From the NCBI RefSeq assembly GCF_007678455.1, contig NZ_VEEP01000014.1, forward strand, positions 1 to 62,045: a stretch of DNA of 62,045 bases, read 5' to 3'. A program made the translations under genes and the position numbers. This document shows, one piece after another, positions 24,796 to 35,375 of the stretch (position 1 is its first letter; every line of letters begins with the position of its first letter). The notes beneath the pieces are model-generated. The model ran no database searches and was not told the DNA's origin. It saw nothing but the letters and a program-made list of their open reading frames with translations. Origin of the DNA: Cytobacillus oceanisediminis 2691. Its GTDB lineage: Bacteria; Bacillota; Bacilli; Bacillales; Cytobacillaceae.

Positions 24796-25425
24796 TTACT
24801 TAGCTTTTACAGCAGTTTTGATTTTTAGAAGGGCTTTTCTAGCACCTGGAACGTTTCCTTTGATTAGAAGAAGGTTGCGTTCAGCGTCAACTTTGACGAT
24901 TTGCAGGTTTTGAACAGTGATCTGCTCTCCACCCATGCGACCAGGTAGCAATTTACCCTTGAATACGCGGTTTGGAGCAACAGGACCCATTGAACCAGGG
25001 CGGCGGTGGTAACGAGAACCGTGAGCCATTGGTCCGCGAGATTGTCCGTGACGCTTGATAGCACCTTGGAAACCTTTACCCTTTGAGATTCCTGTAACAT
25101 CTACGATATCGCCTTCTGCGAAAATATCAACTTTGACTTCCTGACCAACTTCATATCCTGCTACTTCGACACCATTGAATTCCTTAACGAAGCGCTTAGG
25201 AGCAGTGTTTGCTTTTGCAACGTGTCCTTTTTCAGGCTTGTTGGAAAGCTTTTCGCGCTTGTCTTCAAAACCTAACTGGATCGCTTCGTAGCCATCTGTT
25301 TCAGCAGATTTCACTTGAAGAACAACGTTTGGAGCAGCTTCTACAACAGTTACCGGGATAAGGTCGCCGTTTTCAGCAAATACTTGAGTCATACCGATCT
25401 TTCTTCCTAAGATTCCTTTGGTCAT
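24796..25425 (-). CDS. rplC: Ribosomal protein L3
   Basis: A 209-residue protein starting [19 protein letters not shown], with the peptidyl-transferase-proximal loop [13 protein letters not shown]. The ATG at 25425 has AGGAGGTG eight bases upstream; a GTG nine bases earlier lies within that site and is rejected. Confidence 0.98.
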   Translation of the reverse strand: MTKGILGRKIGMTQVFAENGDLIPVTVVEAAPNVVLQVKSAETDGYEAIQLGFEDKREKLSNKPEKGHVAKANTAPKRFVKEFNGVEVAGYEVGQEVKVDIFAEGDIVDVTGISKGKGFQGAIKRHGQSRGPMAHGSRYHRRPGSMGPVAPNRVFKGKLLPGRMGGEQITVQNLQIVKVDAERNLLLIKGNVPGARKALLKIKTAVKAK

Positions 25426-25463
25426 TTCAGTCACACCTCCTGTGATTTATAATGTTTTATTGA

Positions 25464-25796
<333 letters not shown>

Positions 25797-25803
25797 TTAA
25801 AAT

Positions 25804-25874
25804 AGACATTCTCCGCGAAAATTTCCCACACACTCGCCATGGCAAAGCGGCCGGGTGTGTCAGCAACCTTCCGC
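25804..25874 (-). promoter_or_regulatory. Leader hairpin upstream of rpsJ
   Basis: ACACACTCGCC and GGCCGGGTGTGT pair (one wobble, one bulge) around an AT/GC loop at about 25828-25860, in the S10 operon 5' leader between promoter and rpsJ ribosome site. No T-run follows. It may be an autoregulatory target or a processing signal. Confidence 0.45.
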
Positions 25875-25903
25875 ATCATCGCAGTCAAAGACCAACATTG
25901 TCT

Positions 25904-25932
25904 ATTATACATAAAACATAACGCCAGCGCAA
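25904..25932 (-). promoter_or_regulatory. Sigma-A promoter of the S10 superoperon
   Basis: TTGCGC (25927-25932) and a perfect TATAAT (25904-25909) are 17 bp apart, about 130 bases before rpsJ. Confidence 0.8.
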
Positions 25933-26115
25933 CCTATATTCCGCAAAATCATTATGTTTAACACACTTTTACTATTATAGCGGGCGTTTATGTATTTTAC
26001 AAGTGTAGATGAAGATTTCTAACTATTTAGATGTCGTGAAAAATATTCCTTTTGCATGAGTTGATATATATATAGAAGAAAAAGAATTGAAATTGCTTTT
26101 GAAGGGGTTGTTTAA

Positions 26116-26211
26116 ATGGTGTACGGGTCACTTTTATTGACCAGTTGCGGTCTATTTCATGCCGGTTATTTACTTAGGGAATTTACTCGCTGGGTTATCT
26201 TACTCTTTTAG
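26116..26211 (+). CDS. Possible 31-residue hydrophobic small protein
   Basis: Reading MVYGSLLLTSCGLFHAGYLL and ending REFTRWVILLF, this small plus-strand frame has GAAGGGG eight bases before the ATG. Two hydrophobic stretches flank an Arg/Glu pair, as in small membrane peptides. It lies alone in the 985-base gap between tuf and rpsJ, opposite to its neighbours. Chance is a real alternative: an AT-rich gap easily yields such a frame, and no clear promoter is seen. Confidence 0.25.
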   Translation: MVYGSLLLTSCGLFHAGYLLREFTRWVILLF

Positions 26212-26284
26212 CTCTCTTATGCTAATTAATGTTTTCGGTCTTCATTTGATGGACTTTTAATTTCACCTTGAATCGTTTGCTTCA

Positions 26285-26660
26285 TTATATCGTTACAGTA
26301 TTGCCTTTAACGATTAAACCTGTTTATCTGCTTTAATGTTACGATAATCTCGCTCACTTCTTTTTTATCCGCTCATTATCTCCATTAATGTATCGATAAT
26401 CTCCCCCAATTCTTTTTTATCCGCTCATTATCGCTTTTATGGTACGATAATCCCGCTCACTTCTTTTTTATCGGTACATTATTGCTTTTAATGTATCGAT
26501 AATCTCGCTCACTTCTTTTTTATCCGTAAATGATTTGCCTTGAAAGTTATAATATTGTTCATTTCTATATTTCCGTTCATTATCTGCCTTAAGGTAACAA
26601 TATCCCCGTTCGGTGCATTATCAGCATTTATAGATACGTAAGTTCATCAATCTCTAAATT
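26285..26660. repeat. Degenerate 51-52 bp tandem array with internal hairpins
   Basis: Units starting TTTTTTATC begin at 26361, 26413, 26464 and 26516 (spacing 52, 51, 52), with decayed units on both sides. Each central unit contains ATTATC or ATTATCG and, about 14 bases later, CGATAAT or GATAAT, which can pair. The unit also carries a CTCGCTCACTTC tail. The array fills much of the tuf-rpsJ gap and encodes nothing. The stretch 25933-26284 holds no other recognised element except the small frame at 26116. Confidence 0.8.
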
Positions 26661-26703
26661 ACTTTTTTAATAGAGGATAATCTCACTTCTCATCTAACAG
26701 AAA

Positions 26704-26739
26704 AATAAAAAAGCAGCTGGATCGTCACCCAGCTGCTTT
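26704..26739 (-). terminator. Terminator of the str operon after tuf
   Basis: AAGCAGCTGG and CCAGCTGCTT form a perfect 10-bp stem around an 8-base loop, followed by T residues on the minus strand, 19 bases past the tuf stop. Confidence 0.92.
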
Positions 26740-26757
26740 CATTGTTTCTATTTAAAA

Positions 26758-27945
26758 TTACTCTTGGATAGTCGCAACTACGCCAGCGCCTACAGTACGG
26801 CCGCCTTCACGAATTGAGAACTTAGTTCCTTCTTCGATAGCGATTGGAGCGATTAGTTCAACAGTCATTTCGATGTTGTCGCCAGGCATAACCATTTCTA
26901 CGCCTTCAGGAAGGTTACAGATACCAGTTACATCAGTTGTACGGAAGTAGAACTGAGGACGGTAGTTAGTGAAGAATGGAGTGTGACGTCCACCTTCTTC
27001 TTTTGAAAGAACGTATACTTCAGCTTTGAACTTTGTGTGTGGCTTAACAGAACCTGGCTTAGCAAGTACTTGACCACGTTGGATATCTTCACGAGCTACC
27101 CCACGAAGAAGTGCACCGATGTTGTCTCCAGCTTCCGCATAGTCAAGAAGCTTACGGAACATTTCTACACCTGTTACAGTAGTAGATTTTGGCTCTTCAG
27201 TCATACCGATGATTTCTACAACGTCACCGACTTTAACTTGTCCACGCTCAACACGTCCAGTAGCAACTGTTCCACGGCCAGTGATTGAGAATACGTCCTC
27301 AACAGGCATCATGAAAGGCTTGTCAGTGTCACGTTCTGGAGTTGGGATGTACTCATCAACTGCAGCCATAAGCTCGTTGATTTTTTCTTCCCATTCTGGA
27401 GCTCCTTCAAGAGCTTTAAGAGCAGAACCTTTGATAACTGGGATGTCATCGCCAGGGAAGTCGTATTCAGAAAGAAGGTCACGTACTTCCATTTCTACTA
27501 GTTCAAGAAGTTCTTCGTCGTCAACCATGTCACACTTGTTCATGAATACAACAAGGTAAGGTACGCCTACCTGACGAGAAAGAAGGATGTGCTCACGAGT
27601 TTGTGGCATTGGGCCGTCAGCAGCAGATACTACAAGGATACCGCCGTCCATTTGTGCAGCACCAGTGATCATGTTCTTAACATAGTCAGCGTGTCCTGGG
27701 CAGTCAACGTGTGCATAGTGACGAGTTGCAGTTTCGTACTCAACGTGTGCAGTTGAGATTGTGATTCCACGCTCGCGCTCTTCTGGAGCAGCGTCGATTT
27801 GGTCGTAACCGCGTGCTTCACCGCCGCCTACTTTAGAAAGAACAGTAGTGATAGCAGCTGTTAGAGTTGTTTTACCATGGTCAACGTGACCAATTGTACC
27901 AATGTTAACGTGTGGCTTAGAACGATCGAATTTAGCTTTTCCCAT
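26758..27945 (-). CDS. tuf: Elongation factor Tu
   Basis: A 395-residue GTPase delivering aminoacyl-tRNA. G motifs: GHVDHGKTT (about 19-27), DCPGH (about 81-85), NKCD (about 136-139) and SALKALEG. All three domains are complete. It has its own promoter and leader hairpin after fusA, which allows higher expression than the rest of the str operon. GGAGG lies upstream of the ATG. Confidence 0.99.
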   Translation of the reverse strand: MGKAKFDRSKPHVNIGTIGHVDHGKTTLTAAITTVLSKVGGGEARGYDQIDAAPEERERGITISTAHVEYETATRHYAHVDCPGHADYVKNMITGAAQMDGGILVVSAADGPMPQTREHILLSRQVGVPYLVVFMNKCDMVDDEELLELVEMEVRDLLSEYDFPGDDIPVIKGSALKALEGAPEWEEKINELMAAVDEYIPTPERDTDKPFMMPVEDVFSITGRGTVATGRVERGQVKVGDVVEIIGMTEEPKSTTVTGVEMFRKLLDYAEAGDNIGALLRGVAREDIQRGQVLAKPGSVKPHTKFKAEVYVLSKEEGGRHTPFFTNYRPQFYFRTTDVTGICNLPEGVEMVMPGDNIEMTVELIAPIAIEEGTKFSIREGGRTVGAGVVATIQE

Positions 27946-27993
27946 TAGAAAAATCCTCCTTTGATATATGAAAATTAAGTATATTTTAATGTG

Positions 27994-28021
27994 CTGTGAA
28001 ATAGGCGAGCCTATCCCACAG
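27994..28021 (-). promoter_or_regulatory. Leader hairpin between tuf promoter and tuf
   Basis: CTGTGGGATAGGC pairs with GCCTATTTCACAG over 13 positions (two G-U) around a two-base gap that would open to a small loop. It follows the tuf promoter and has no T-run, so it is a stabilising or regulatory 5' hairpin rather than a terminator. Confidence 0.55.
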
Positions 28022-28039
28022 CGTATGCTTACATTAGTA

Positions 28040-28068
28040 GTTATACTTGATTAAAAGATGAAAATCAA
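28040..28068 (-). promoter_or_regulatory. Internal promoter of tuf
   Basis: TTGATT (28063-28068) and TATAAC (28040-28045) are 17 bp apart. The -35 directly abuts the fusA stop codon. Confidence 0.75.
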
Positions 28069-30147
28069 TTATTCACCTTTATTTTTTTTGATGATTTCTT
28101 CAGAAACAGATTTAGGAACTTCTTCGTAGTGGTCGAAGTGCATTGAGAATACACCGCGTCCTTGTGTGCTTGAACGAAGAGCAGTTGCATAACCGAACAT
28201 TTCTGATAGTGGAACCATCGCACGAACAACTTGTGCATTACCACGAGCATCCATACCTTCGACGCGTCCGCGACGAGCAGTGATCATACCCATGATATCT
28301 CCAAGGTATTCTTCAGGAATTACAACTTCTACCCTCATGACTGGCTCAAGGATAACCGGCTTACACTTGGAAGCCGCATTCTTAAGTGCCATTGAAGCAG
28401 CGATTTTAAACGCCATTTCAGAGGAGTCAACATCGTGGTAAGAACCATCGAATAGTCTTGCTTTGATGTCAACAAGTGGATATCCTGCAAGTACTCCGCG
28501 ATCGAGAGCGTCTTCAAGACCAGCTTGAACCGCTGGGATGTATTCACGTGGAACAACACCACCGACGATACCGTTCTCGAATTCGAAGCCTTTTCCTTCT
28601 TCGTTTGGAGAGAACTCAATCCAAACGTGTCCGAATTGACCACGTCCACCGGATTGGCGAGCGAATTTACCTTCAACCGAAGCTGATTCGCGGAAAGTTT
28701 CACGGTATGCAACCTGAGGTGCACCAACGTTAGCTTCCACTTTAAATTCACGACGCATACGGTCAACGATGATATCAAGGTGAAGTTCACCCATTCCAGC
28801 GATGATTACCTGTCCAGTTTCCTGGTCAGTATGCGCGCGGAATGTAGGATCTTCTTCTTGAAGTTTTTGCAATGCAGTTGTCATTTTGTCCTGGTCAGCT
28901 TTTGACTTAGGCTCAACTGATAACTGGATTACTGGTTCTGGGAACTGCATGGACTCAAGAATAACTAGAGACTTTTCATCACATAGAGTGTCACCAGTAG
29001 TAGTATCTTTCAAACCAACAGCTGCAGCGATGTCACCGGCGAAAACCTTTGAGATTTCCTGGCGGCTGTTTGCGTGCATCTGAAGGATACGTCCGATACG
29101 CTCACGCTTTCCTTTTGTTGAGTTCTGTACATATGAGCCAGACTCAAGAGTACCAGAGTAAACGCGGAAGAACGTTAACTTACCAACATAAGGGTCAGTC
29201 ATAACTTTGAACGCAAGAGCAGAGAATGGCTCGTTGTCGTCAGAGTGACGCTCAACTTCTTCATCAGAATCCGGCAGAGTACCTTTGATTGCTGGTACAT
29301 CCAGTGGAGATGGAAGGTAGTCGATAACAGCGTCAAGCATTAGCTGAACACCTTTGTTTTTGAATGCTGAACCACAGATAACTGGGTAGAATTCAACGTT
29401 TGTTGTACCTTTACGGATTGCAGCTTTGATCTCTTCGATAGTAAGCTCTTCTCCGCCAAGGTATTTTTCCATTAACTCTTCATCAAGCTCAGCTACCGCT
29501 TCGATTAGCTTTTCACGGTATTCTTCAGCTTGTGCTTTATATTCTTCAGGAATCTCACCTTCAGTAATTTCAGTACCTAGGTCATTTCCGTAGAAGATAG
29601 CTTTCATTTCAACAAGGTCGATGATTGCTTCAAACTCATCTTCAGCTCCGATTGGAAGCTGGATTGGATGAGCATTCGCTTGAAGACGGTCATGGATAGT
29701 TGAAACAGAGTATAGGAAGTCCGCGCCTAGCTTATCCATTTTGTTAACGAATACTACACGTGGAACTCCGTAAGTAGTAGCCTGGCGCCAAACTGTTTCA
29801 GTTTGAGGCTCAACACCTGACTGTGCGTCAAGTACTGCTACTGCACCATCAAGTACACGAAGTGAACGTTCAACTTCAACAGTGAAGTCTACGTGTCCTG
29901 GTGTGTCGATGATGTTAACGCGGTGTTCTTTCCAAGAAGCTGTAGTTGCAGCAGAAGTGATCGTGATTCCACGCTCTTGTTCCTGCTCCATCCAGTCCAT
30001 TTGAGAAGCACCTTCATGAGTTTCGCCGATTTTATGAATACGGCCTGTATAATATAGAACACGCTCAGTAGTTGTTGTTTTACCAGCATCAATGTGAGCC
30101 ATGATCCCAATATTACGAGTTTTTTCTAAGGAGAACTCTCTTGCCAT
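28069..30147 (-). CDS. fusA: Elongation factor G
   Basis: A 692-residue translocase GTPase starting [21 protein letters not shown] motifs [17 protein letters not shown] and NKMDKLGAD are intact, followed by domains II-V with [12 protein letters not shown] in domain IV. It lies 48 bases after rpsG in the classic str operon. Confidence 0.99.
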   Translation of the reverse strand: MAREFSLEKTRNIGIMAHIDAGKTTTTERVLYYTGRIHKIGETHEGASQMDWMEQEQERGITITSAATTASWKEHRVNIIDTPGHVDFTVEVERSLRVLDGAVAVLDAQSGVEPQTETVWRQATTYGVPRVVFVNKMDKLGADFLYSVSTIHDRLQANAHPIQLPIGAEDEFEAIIDLVEMKAIFYGNDLGTEITEGEIPEEYKAQAEEYREKLIEAVAELDEELMEKYLGGEELTIEEIKAAIRKGTTNVEFYPVICGSAFKNKGVQLMLDAVIDYLPSPLDVPAIKGTLPDSDEEVERHSDDNEPFSALAFKVMTDPYVGKLTFFRVYSGTLESGSYVQNSTKGKRERIGRILQMHANSRQEISKVFAGDIAAAVGLKDTTTGDTLCDEKSLVILESMQFPEPVIQLSVEPKSKADQDKMTTALQKLQEEDPTFRAHTDQETGQVIIAGMGELHLDIIVDRMRREFKVEANVGAPQVAYRETFRESASVEGKFARQSGGRGQFGHVWIEFSPNEEGKGFEFENGIVGGVVPREYIPAVQAGLEDALDRGVLAGYPLVDIKARLFDGSYHDVDSSEMAFKIAASMALKNAASKCKPVILEPVMRVEVVIPEEYLGDIMGMITARRGRVEGMDARGNAQVVRAMVPLSEMFGYATALRSSTQGRGVFSMHFDHYEEVPKSVSEEIIKKNKGE

Positions 30148-30195
30148 TTGGTCTTTCTCCTTCCTAGTATGAGTGTTTTTAGATTGAAGGTAAGA

Positions 30196-30666
30196 TTACC
30201 AACGATAGTGAGCGAATGCTTTGTTTGCTTCCGCCATTTTGTGTGTATCTTCGCGCTTCTTAACAGAAGCACCAGTGTTGTTAGCAGCGTCAAGAATTTC
30301 GTTAGCAAGACGCTCTTCCATTGTCTTTTCCCCACGAAGACGTGAGTAGTTGACCAACCAGCGAAGACCAAGAGTTGTACGGCGGTCTGCACGCACCTCA
30401 ACTGGTACTTGGTAGTTAGCTCCACCTACACGGCGTGCTTTTACTTCTAGAACAGGCATGATGTTCTTAAGAGCTGCATCGAATACTTCGATTGGCTCCT
30501 TGCCTGAACGCTCACGAATGATATCAAAAGCTGAATAAAGGATCTTTTGTGATTTACCTCTCTTGCCATCGATCATCATTTTGTTGATCAAACGAGTGAT
30601 AAGCTTTGAGTTATAAATCGGATCCGGCAATACGTCTCTCTTTGCAACTGGACCTTTACGTGGCAT
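30196..30666 (-). CDS. rpsG: Ribosomal protein S7
   Basis: A 156-residue 16S rRNA-binding head-assembly protein starting [21 protein letters not shown] chose the ATG at 30666, preceded by AAAGGAGGAAATT; the frame to 30684 begins upstream of that site. Confidence 0.98.
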   Translation of the reverse strand: MPRKGPVAKRDVLPDPIYNSKLITRLINKMMIDGKRGKSQKILYSAFDIIRERSGKEPIEVFDAALKNIMPVLEVKARRVGGANYQVPVEVRADRRTTLGLRWLVNYSRLRGEKTMEERLANEILDAANNTGASVKKREDTHKMAEANKAFAHYRW

Positions 30667-30706
30667 GTAATTTCCTCCTTTCAAAAAGGGTTAATAGTTT
30701 TGGTTA

Positions 30707-31479
<773 letters not shown>

Positions 31480-31521
31480 CGATATCCTCCAAAGTAACCG
31501 GTAAATAGGAGCACCTTTGAA

Positions 31522-31550
31522 ATAGTAACATTTAGTGCAAGGTATGTCAA
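31522..31550 (-). promoter_or_regulatory. Promoter of the rplGB-rpsL-rpsG-fusA operon
   Basis: TTGACA (31545-31550) and TACTAT (31522-31527) are 17 bp apart, between the rpoC terminator and rplGB. Confidence 0.85.
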
Positions 31551-31612
31551 CAGCATTAAAAAACTTTTTTCGCTAATGTGTTTCTTTATTCATAGATTCG
31601 CTCATATTTTTT

Positions 31613-31651
31613 AAAAAGGCGGCACTTTCTGCCGAAGCAGAGAGTACCGCG
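31613..31651 (-). terminator. Terminator of rpoB-rpoC
   Basis: GCGGTACTCTCTGC and GCAGAAAGTGCCGC pair over 14 positions (one wobble, one mismatch) around a TTCG tetraloop, followed by CTTTTT on the minus strand. Confidence 0.9.
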
Positions 31652-31659
31652 CTTTTACT

Positions 31660-34600
31660 TTATTCTACAGTGATGGCATCTTCAGCATTTTCTTCTTCCG
31701 TTGAGATTGGCTCAGCTCTTCTGTAGCGCTGCATACCAGTTCCTGCTGGAACAAGTTTACCGATGATAACATTTTCTTTCAGGCCGAGAAGTTCATCTCG
31801 CTTGCCTTTGATCGCTGCATCTGTAAGCACTCTTGTTGTTTCCTGGAAGGATGCTGCGGACAGGAATGAATCTGTCTCAAGTGATGCTTTTGTGATACCA
31901 AGCAATACTGGACGTCCTGTTGCAGGCATTTTACCTTCAAGAAGCGCTTTGCGGTTCGCGTCAGTGAACTGATGGATTTCAAGCAATGTGCCTGGCAGTA
32001 CATCTGTTTCACCAGCGTCGATTACCCTGATTTTGCGCATCATCTGGCGAACCATTACTTCTACGTGCTTATCCCCGATCTCAACACCCTGCATACGGTA
32101 TACCTTTTGAACTTCTTTCAATAGGTATTCCTGCACGGATTGAACATCTTTGACTCTTAAAAGTTCCTTAGGGTCAATTGAACCTTCAGTGAGTTCCTGA
32201 CCGCGTTCAACATGGTCATTTATAGCAACCTTTAGGCGTGCTGTATATGGCGCATTGTATGTGCGGCTTTCGATTTCACCCTGGATCACGATTTCCTGCT
32301 GACGGTCTTTTCCTTCGTTGATGCCTACTACGACACCTTCCAATTCAGAGATGACAGCCTGACCTTTAGGATTACGCGCTTCAAACAATTCCTGGATACG
32401 CGGAAGACCTTGTGTGATATCGTCTCCTGCAACACCGCCGGTATGGAATGTACGCATTGTAAGCTGTGTGCCCGGCTCACCGATTGACTGCGCAGCAATG
32501 ATGCCGACTGCTTCGCCAACTTCGACTTCCTGGCCAGTTGCCAGGTTGCGTCCGTAACATTTCTTACATACGCCGTGGCGTGTATTACATGTGAATGCAG
32601 AACGAATCCAAACTTCTTCGATACCTGCTTCTGTTACTTCAACAGCAAGGTCTTCTGTAATCAAGCCATTTTCAGGTACAATTACAGCCTTTGTTTCAGG
32701 ATGCTTGATTGCCTTTCTTGCATAACGGCCAATCAATCGCTCATCAAGAGGTTCGATTACTTCAGTACCATCTTTAAGAGATTTGATAAACAAGCCTCTG
32801 TCTGTTCCGCAATCGTCTTCGCGAACGATGACATCCTGGGCTACGTCTACAAGACGGCGTGTCAGGTAACCTGAGTCCGCAGTCTTAAGTGCTGTATCGG
32901 CAAGACCTTTACGAGCACCGTGAGTAGAGATAAAGTACTCCAATACTGTAAGACCTTCACGGAAACTTGACTTGATCGGCAATTCGATGATCCGTCCCGC
33001 CGGGTTGGCCATCAGACCACGCATACCAGCAAGCTGCGTGAAGTTGGACGCGTTACCACGGGCACCGGAGTCACTCATCATGAAGATTGGGTTGGAATTA
33101 TCCAGTGATTTCATCAGCTTCGCCTGGATATTATCCTTCGCCTGGCTCCAGATAGAAATAACACGGTCATAACGCTCATCCTCGGTAATCAAACCGCGTC
33201 TGAACTGCTTAAGAACATTATCGACCTTCGTTTGTGCTTCTGAAATGATTTCCTGCTTCTCTTTAAGAACCACGATATCAGCCACACCGACCGTAATACC
33301 CGCTTTAGTGGAGTATGTGAAGCCAAGTCCCTTCATACGGTCAAGCATTTTTGAAGTTTCGGTGATCTTGAACTTCTTGAAAACTTCAGCAATGATGTTT
33401 CCAAGAATTTTCTTCTTGAATGGATCAACCAATGGCATACTCTTGATAACTTCCTTGATATCAGCGCCTTTTTCCACAAAATACTTCTCAGGAGTTTTCT
33501 CCTCAAGGTTTTGCTTGGAAGGTTCGTTGATATATGGGAAGGACGCTGGAAGGATTTCATTGAAAATCAACTTACCAACAGTCGTGATCAAGAGCTGGCC
33601 ATTTTGCTCTTCAGTGAATGTCTGGTTGCCAAGTGATGATGCGGCAACAGCAACACGTGTATGAAGATGCACATAGCCATTTTGATAGGCAACTAATGCT
33701 TCGTTTGTATCCTTGAAGACCATACCTTCACCGACAGCGCCTTCTCTTTCAAGTGTCAGGTAGTAGTTACCCAATACCATATCCTGTGAAGGAGTTACAA
33801 CTGGCTTGCCGTCCTTAGGGTTCAGGATGTTCTGTGCTGCAAGCATCAACAAGCGTGCTTCTGCTTGTGCTTCAGCAGAAAGCGGAACGTGGACAGCCAT
33901 CTGGTCACCGTCGAAGTCAGCGTTATATGCTGTACATACGAGCGGGTGAAGACGGATTGCTCGTCCTTCTACCAATGTCGGCTCGAATGCCTGGATTCCA
34001 AGTCTGTGAAGAGTCGGTGCACGGTTCAGCAATACTGGGTGCTCCTTGATGACATCTTCAAGTACATCCCAGACTTCCGGCTGGACGCGCTCGATTTTAC
34101 GCTTGGCAGACTTTATATTATGGGCTAAGCCCTTTTGGACAAGTTCTTTCATGACAAACGGCTTGAACAGCTCAAGAGCCATTTCTTTTGGCAGTCCGCA
34201 CTGGTACATGTGCAGGTTAGGCCCTACGACGATAACAGAACGGCCAGAGTAGTCAACACGCTTACCAAGAAGGTTTTGACGGAAACGACCTTGTTTACCC
34301 TTCAGCATATGAGAAAGGGACTTCAATGGACGGTTACCTGGTCCGGTTACCGGACGTCCGCGGCGGCCGTTATCAATCAGCGCATCAACAGCTTCCTGAA
34401 GCATACGCTTTTCGTTCTGGACGATGATGCTTGGAGCACCAAGGTCAAGAAGTCGCTTAAGACGGTTATTACGGTTGATTACACGGCGATACAGGTCATT
34501 CAGGTCAGACGTTGCGAAACGGCCGCCATCAAGCTGTACCATCGGGCGAAGTTCCGGCGGGATAACAGGGAGAACATCAAGGATCATCCATGATGGCTCA

Positions 34601-35262
34601 TTGCCTGATCCACGGAATGCTTCTACTACCTCAAGGCGCTTGATCGCACGAGTACGACGCTGGCCCTGTGCAGTTCTCAATTCTTCCTTCAGCATATCTG
34701 CTTCTTTATCAAGGTCGATATCAGAAAGCAGCTTTTTGATTGCTTCAGCTCCCATGGCAGCCTGGAACTTATTGCCGTATTTTTCACGGTAAGCACGGTA
34801 TTCTTTCTCTGATAACAATTGCTTCTTTTCAAGAGCAGTGTCACCAGTTTCCGTTACCACATACGAAGCAAAGTAAATAACTTCTTCAAGTGCACGCGGA
34901 GACATGTCAAGGACTAGTCCCATGCGGCTAGGAATACCTTTGAAATACCAAATGTGAGAAACAGGAGCCGCAAGCTCAATGTGTCCCATTCTTTCACGAC
35001 GGACTTTTGCACGAGTTACTTCAACACCGCATCGGTCACAGACAACGCCCTTGTAGCGGACTCTCTTGTACTTTCCGCAGTGACATTCCCAGTCTTTTGT
35101 CGGTCCGAAGATCCGCTCACAGAATAAGCCGTCTTTTTCTGGCTTTAAAGTACGATAGTTGATTGTTTCTGGCTTTTTAACCTCACCGAAAGACCATGAA
35201 CGGATCTTGTCTGGTGAAGCGAGGCCAATTTTCATGTACTCAAAATTATTAACATCTAGCAA
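31660..35262 (-). CDS. rpoC: RNA polymerase beta' subunit
   Basis: A 1200-residue subunit. The N-terminal zinc site is [20 protein letters not shown], the active-site metal motif is [12 protein letters not shown], and the second zinc cluster is CGTDRG...[14 protein letters not shown]. The start is TTG at 35262 with GGGAGG eight bases upstream, giving (M)[16 protein letters not shown] as in B. subtilis. A 113-base gap with an inverted repeat separates it from rpoB. The acidic tail ([12 protein letters not shown]) is normal for Bacillus. Confidence 0.99.
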   Translation of the reverse strand: MLDVNNFEYMKIGLASPDKIRSWSFGEVKKPETINYRTLKPEKDGLFCERIFGPTKDWECHCGKYKRVRYKGVVCDRCGVEVTRAKVRRERMGHIELAAPVSHIWYFKGIPSRMGLVLDMSPRALEEVIYFASYVVTETGDTALEKKQLLSEKEYRAYREKYGNKFQAAMGAEAIKKLLSDIDLDKEADMLKEELRTAQGQRRTRAIKRLEVVEAFRGSGNEPSWMILDVLPVIPPELRPMVQLDGGRFATSDLNDLYRRVINRNNRLKRLLDLGAPSIIVQNEKRMLQEAVDALIDNGRRGRPVTGPGNRPLKSLSHMLKGKQGRFRQNLLGKRVDYSGRSVIVVGPNLHMYQCGLPKEMALELFKPFVMKELVQKGLAHNIKSAKRKIERVQPEVWDVLEDVIKEHPVLLNRAPTLHRLGIQAFEPTLVEGRAIRLHPLVCTAYNADFDGDQMAVHVPLSAEAQAEARLLMLAAQNILNPKDGKPVVTPSQDMVLGNYYLTLEREGAVGEGMVFKDTNEALVAYQNGYVHLHTRVAVAASSLGNQTFTEEQNGQLLITTVGKLIFNEILPASFPYINEPSKQNLEEKTPEKYFVEKGADIKEVIKSMPLVDPFKKKILGNIIAEVFKKFKITETSKMLDRMKGLGFTYSTKAGITVGVADIVVLKEKQEIISEAQTKVDNVLKQFRRGLITEDERYDRVISIWSQAKDNIQAKLMKSLDNSNPIFMMSDSGARGNASNFTQLAGMRGLMANPAGRIIELPIKSSFREGLTVLEYFISTHGARKGLADTALKTADSGYLTRRLVDVAQDVIVREDDCGTDRGLFIKSLKDGTEVIEPLDERLIGRYARKAIKHPETKAVIVPENGLITEDLAVEVTEAGIEEVWIRSAFTCNTRHGVCKKCYGRNLATGQEVEVGEAVGIIAAQSIGEPGTQLTMRTFHTGGVAGDDITQGLPRIQELFEARNPKGQAVISELEGVVVGINEGKDRQQEIVIQGEIESRTYNAPYTARLKVAINDHVERGQELTEGSIDPKELLRVKDVQSVQEYLLKEVQKVYRMQGVEIGDKHVEVMVRQMMRKIRVIDAGETDVLPGTLLEIHQFTDANRKALLEGKMPATGRPVLLGITKASLETDSFLSAASFQETTRVLTDAAIKGKRDELLGLKENVIIGKLVPAGTGMQRYRRAEPISTEEENAEDAITVE

Positions 35263-35318
35263 GGGGCCTACCTCCCTTTTAATCTAGGGTTTTACCCTTA
35301 TGGCCATCCAAAAAGGAA

Positions 35319-35361
35319 CACACGTGGACAATACTGTTATTCAACTGTTTGTACACGTGTG
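35319..35361 (-). promoter_or_regulatory. Inverted repeat in the rpoB-rpoC gap
   Basis: CACACGTGGACAA and TTTGTACACGTGTG pair with one mismatch around a loop of about 17 bases, with no T-run after it. Between two co-transcribed genes this is more likely an mRNA stability or processing hairpin than a terminator. Confidence 0.5.
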
Positions 35362-35375
35362 CCAATTAGATGGAC

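Noticed and set aside
34135-34593. Plus-strand frame of 152 codons within rpoC
   Set aside because: Antisense shadow of a highly conserved coding region with no ribosome site; same for similar frames opposite rpoB, clpC, gltX and cysS.
35319-35361. Terminator between rpoB and rpoC
   Set aside because: The stem is followed by no T-run on the minus strand and the genes are normally co-transcribed.
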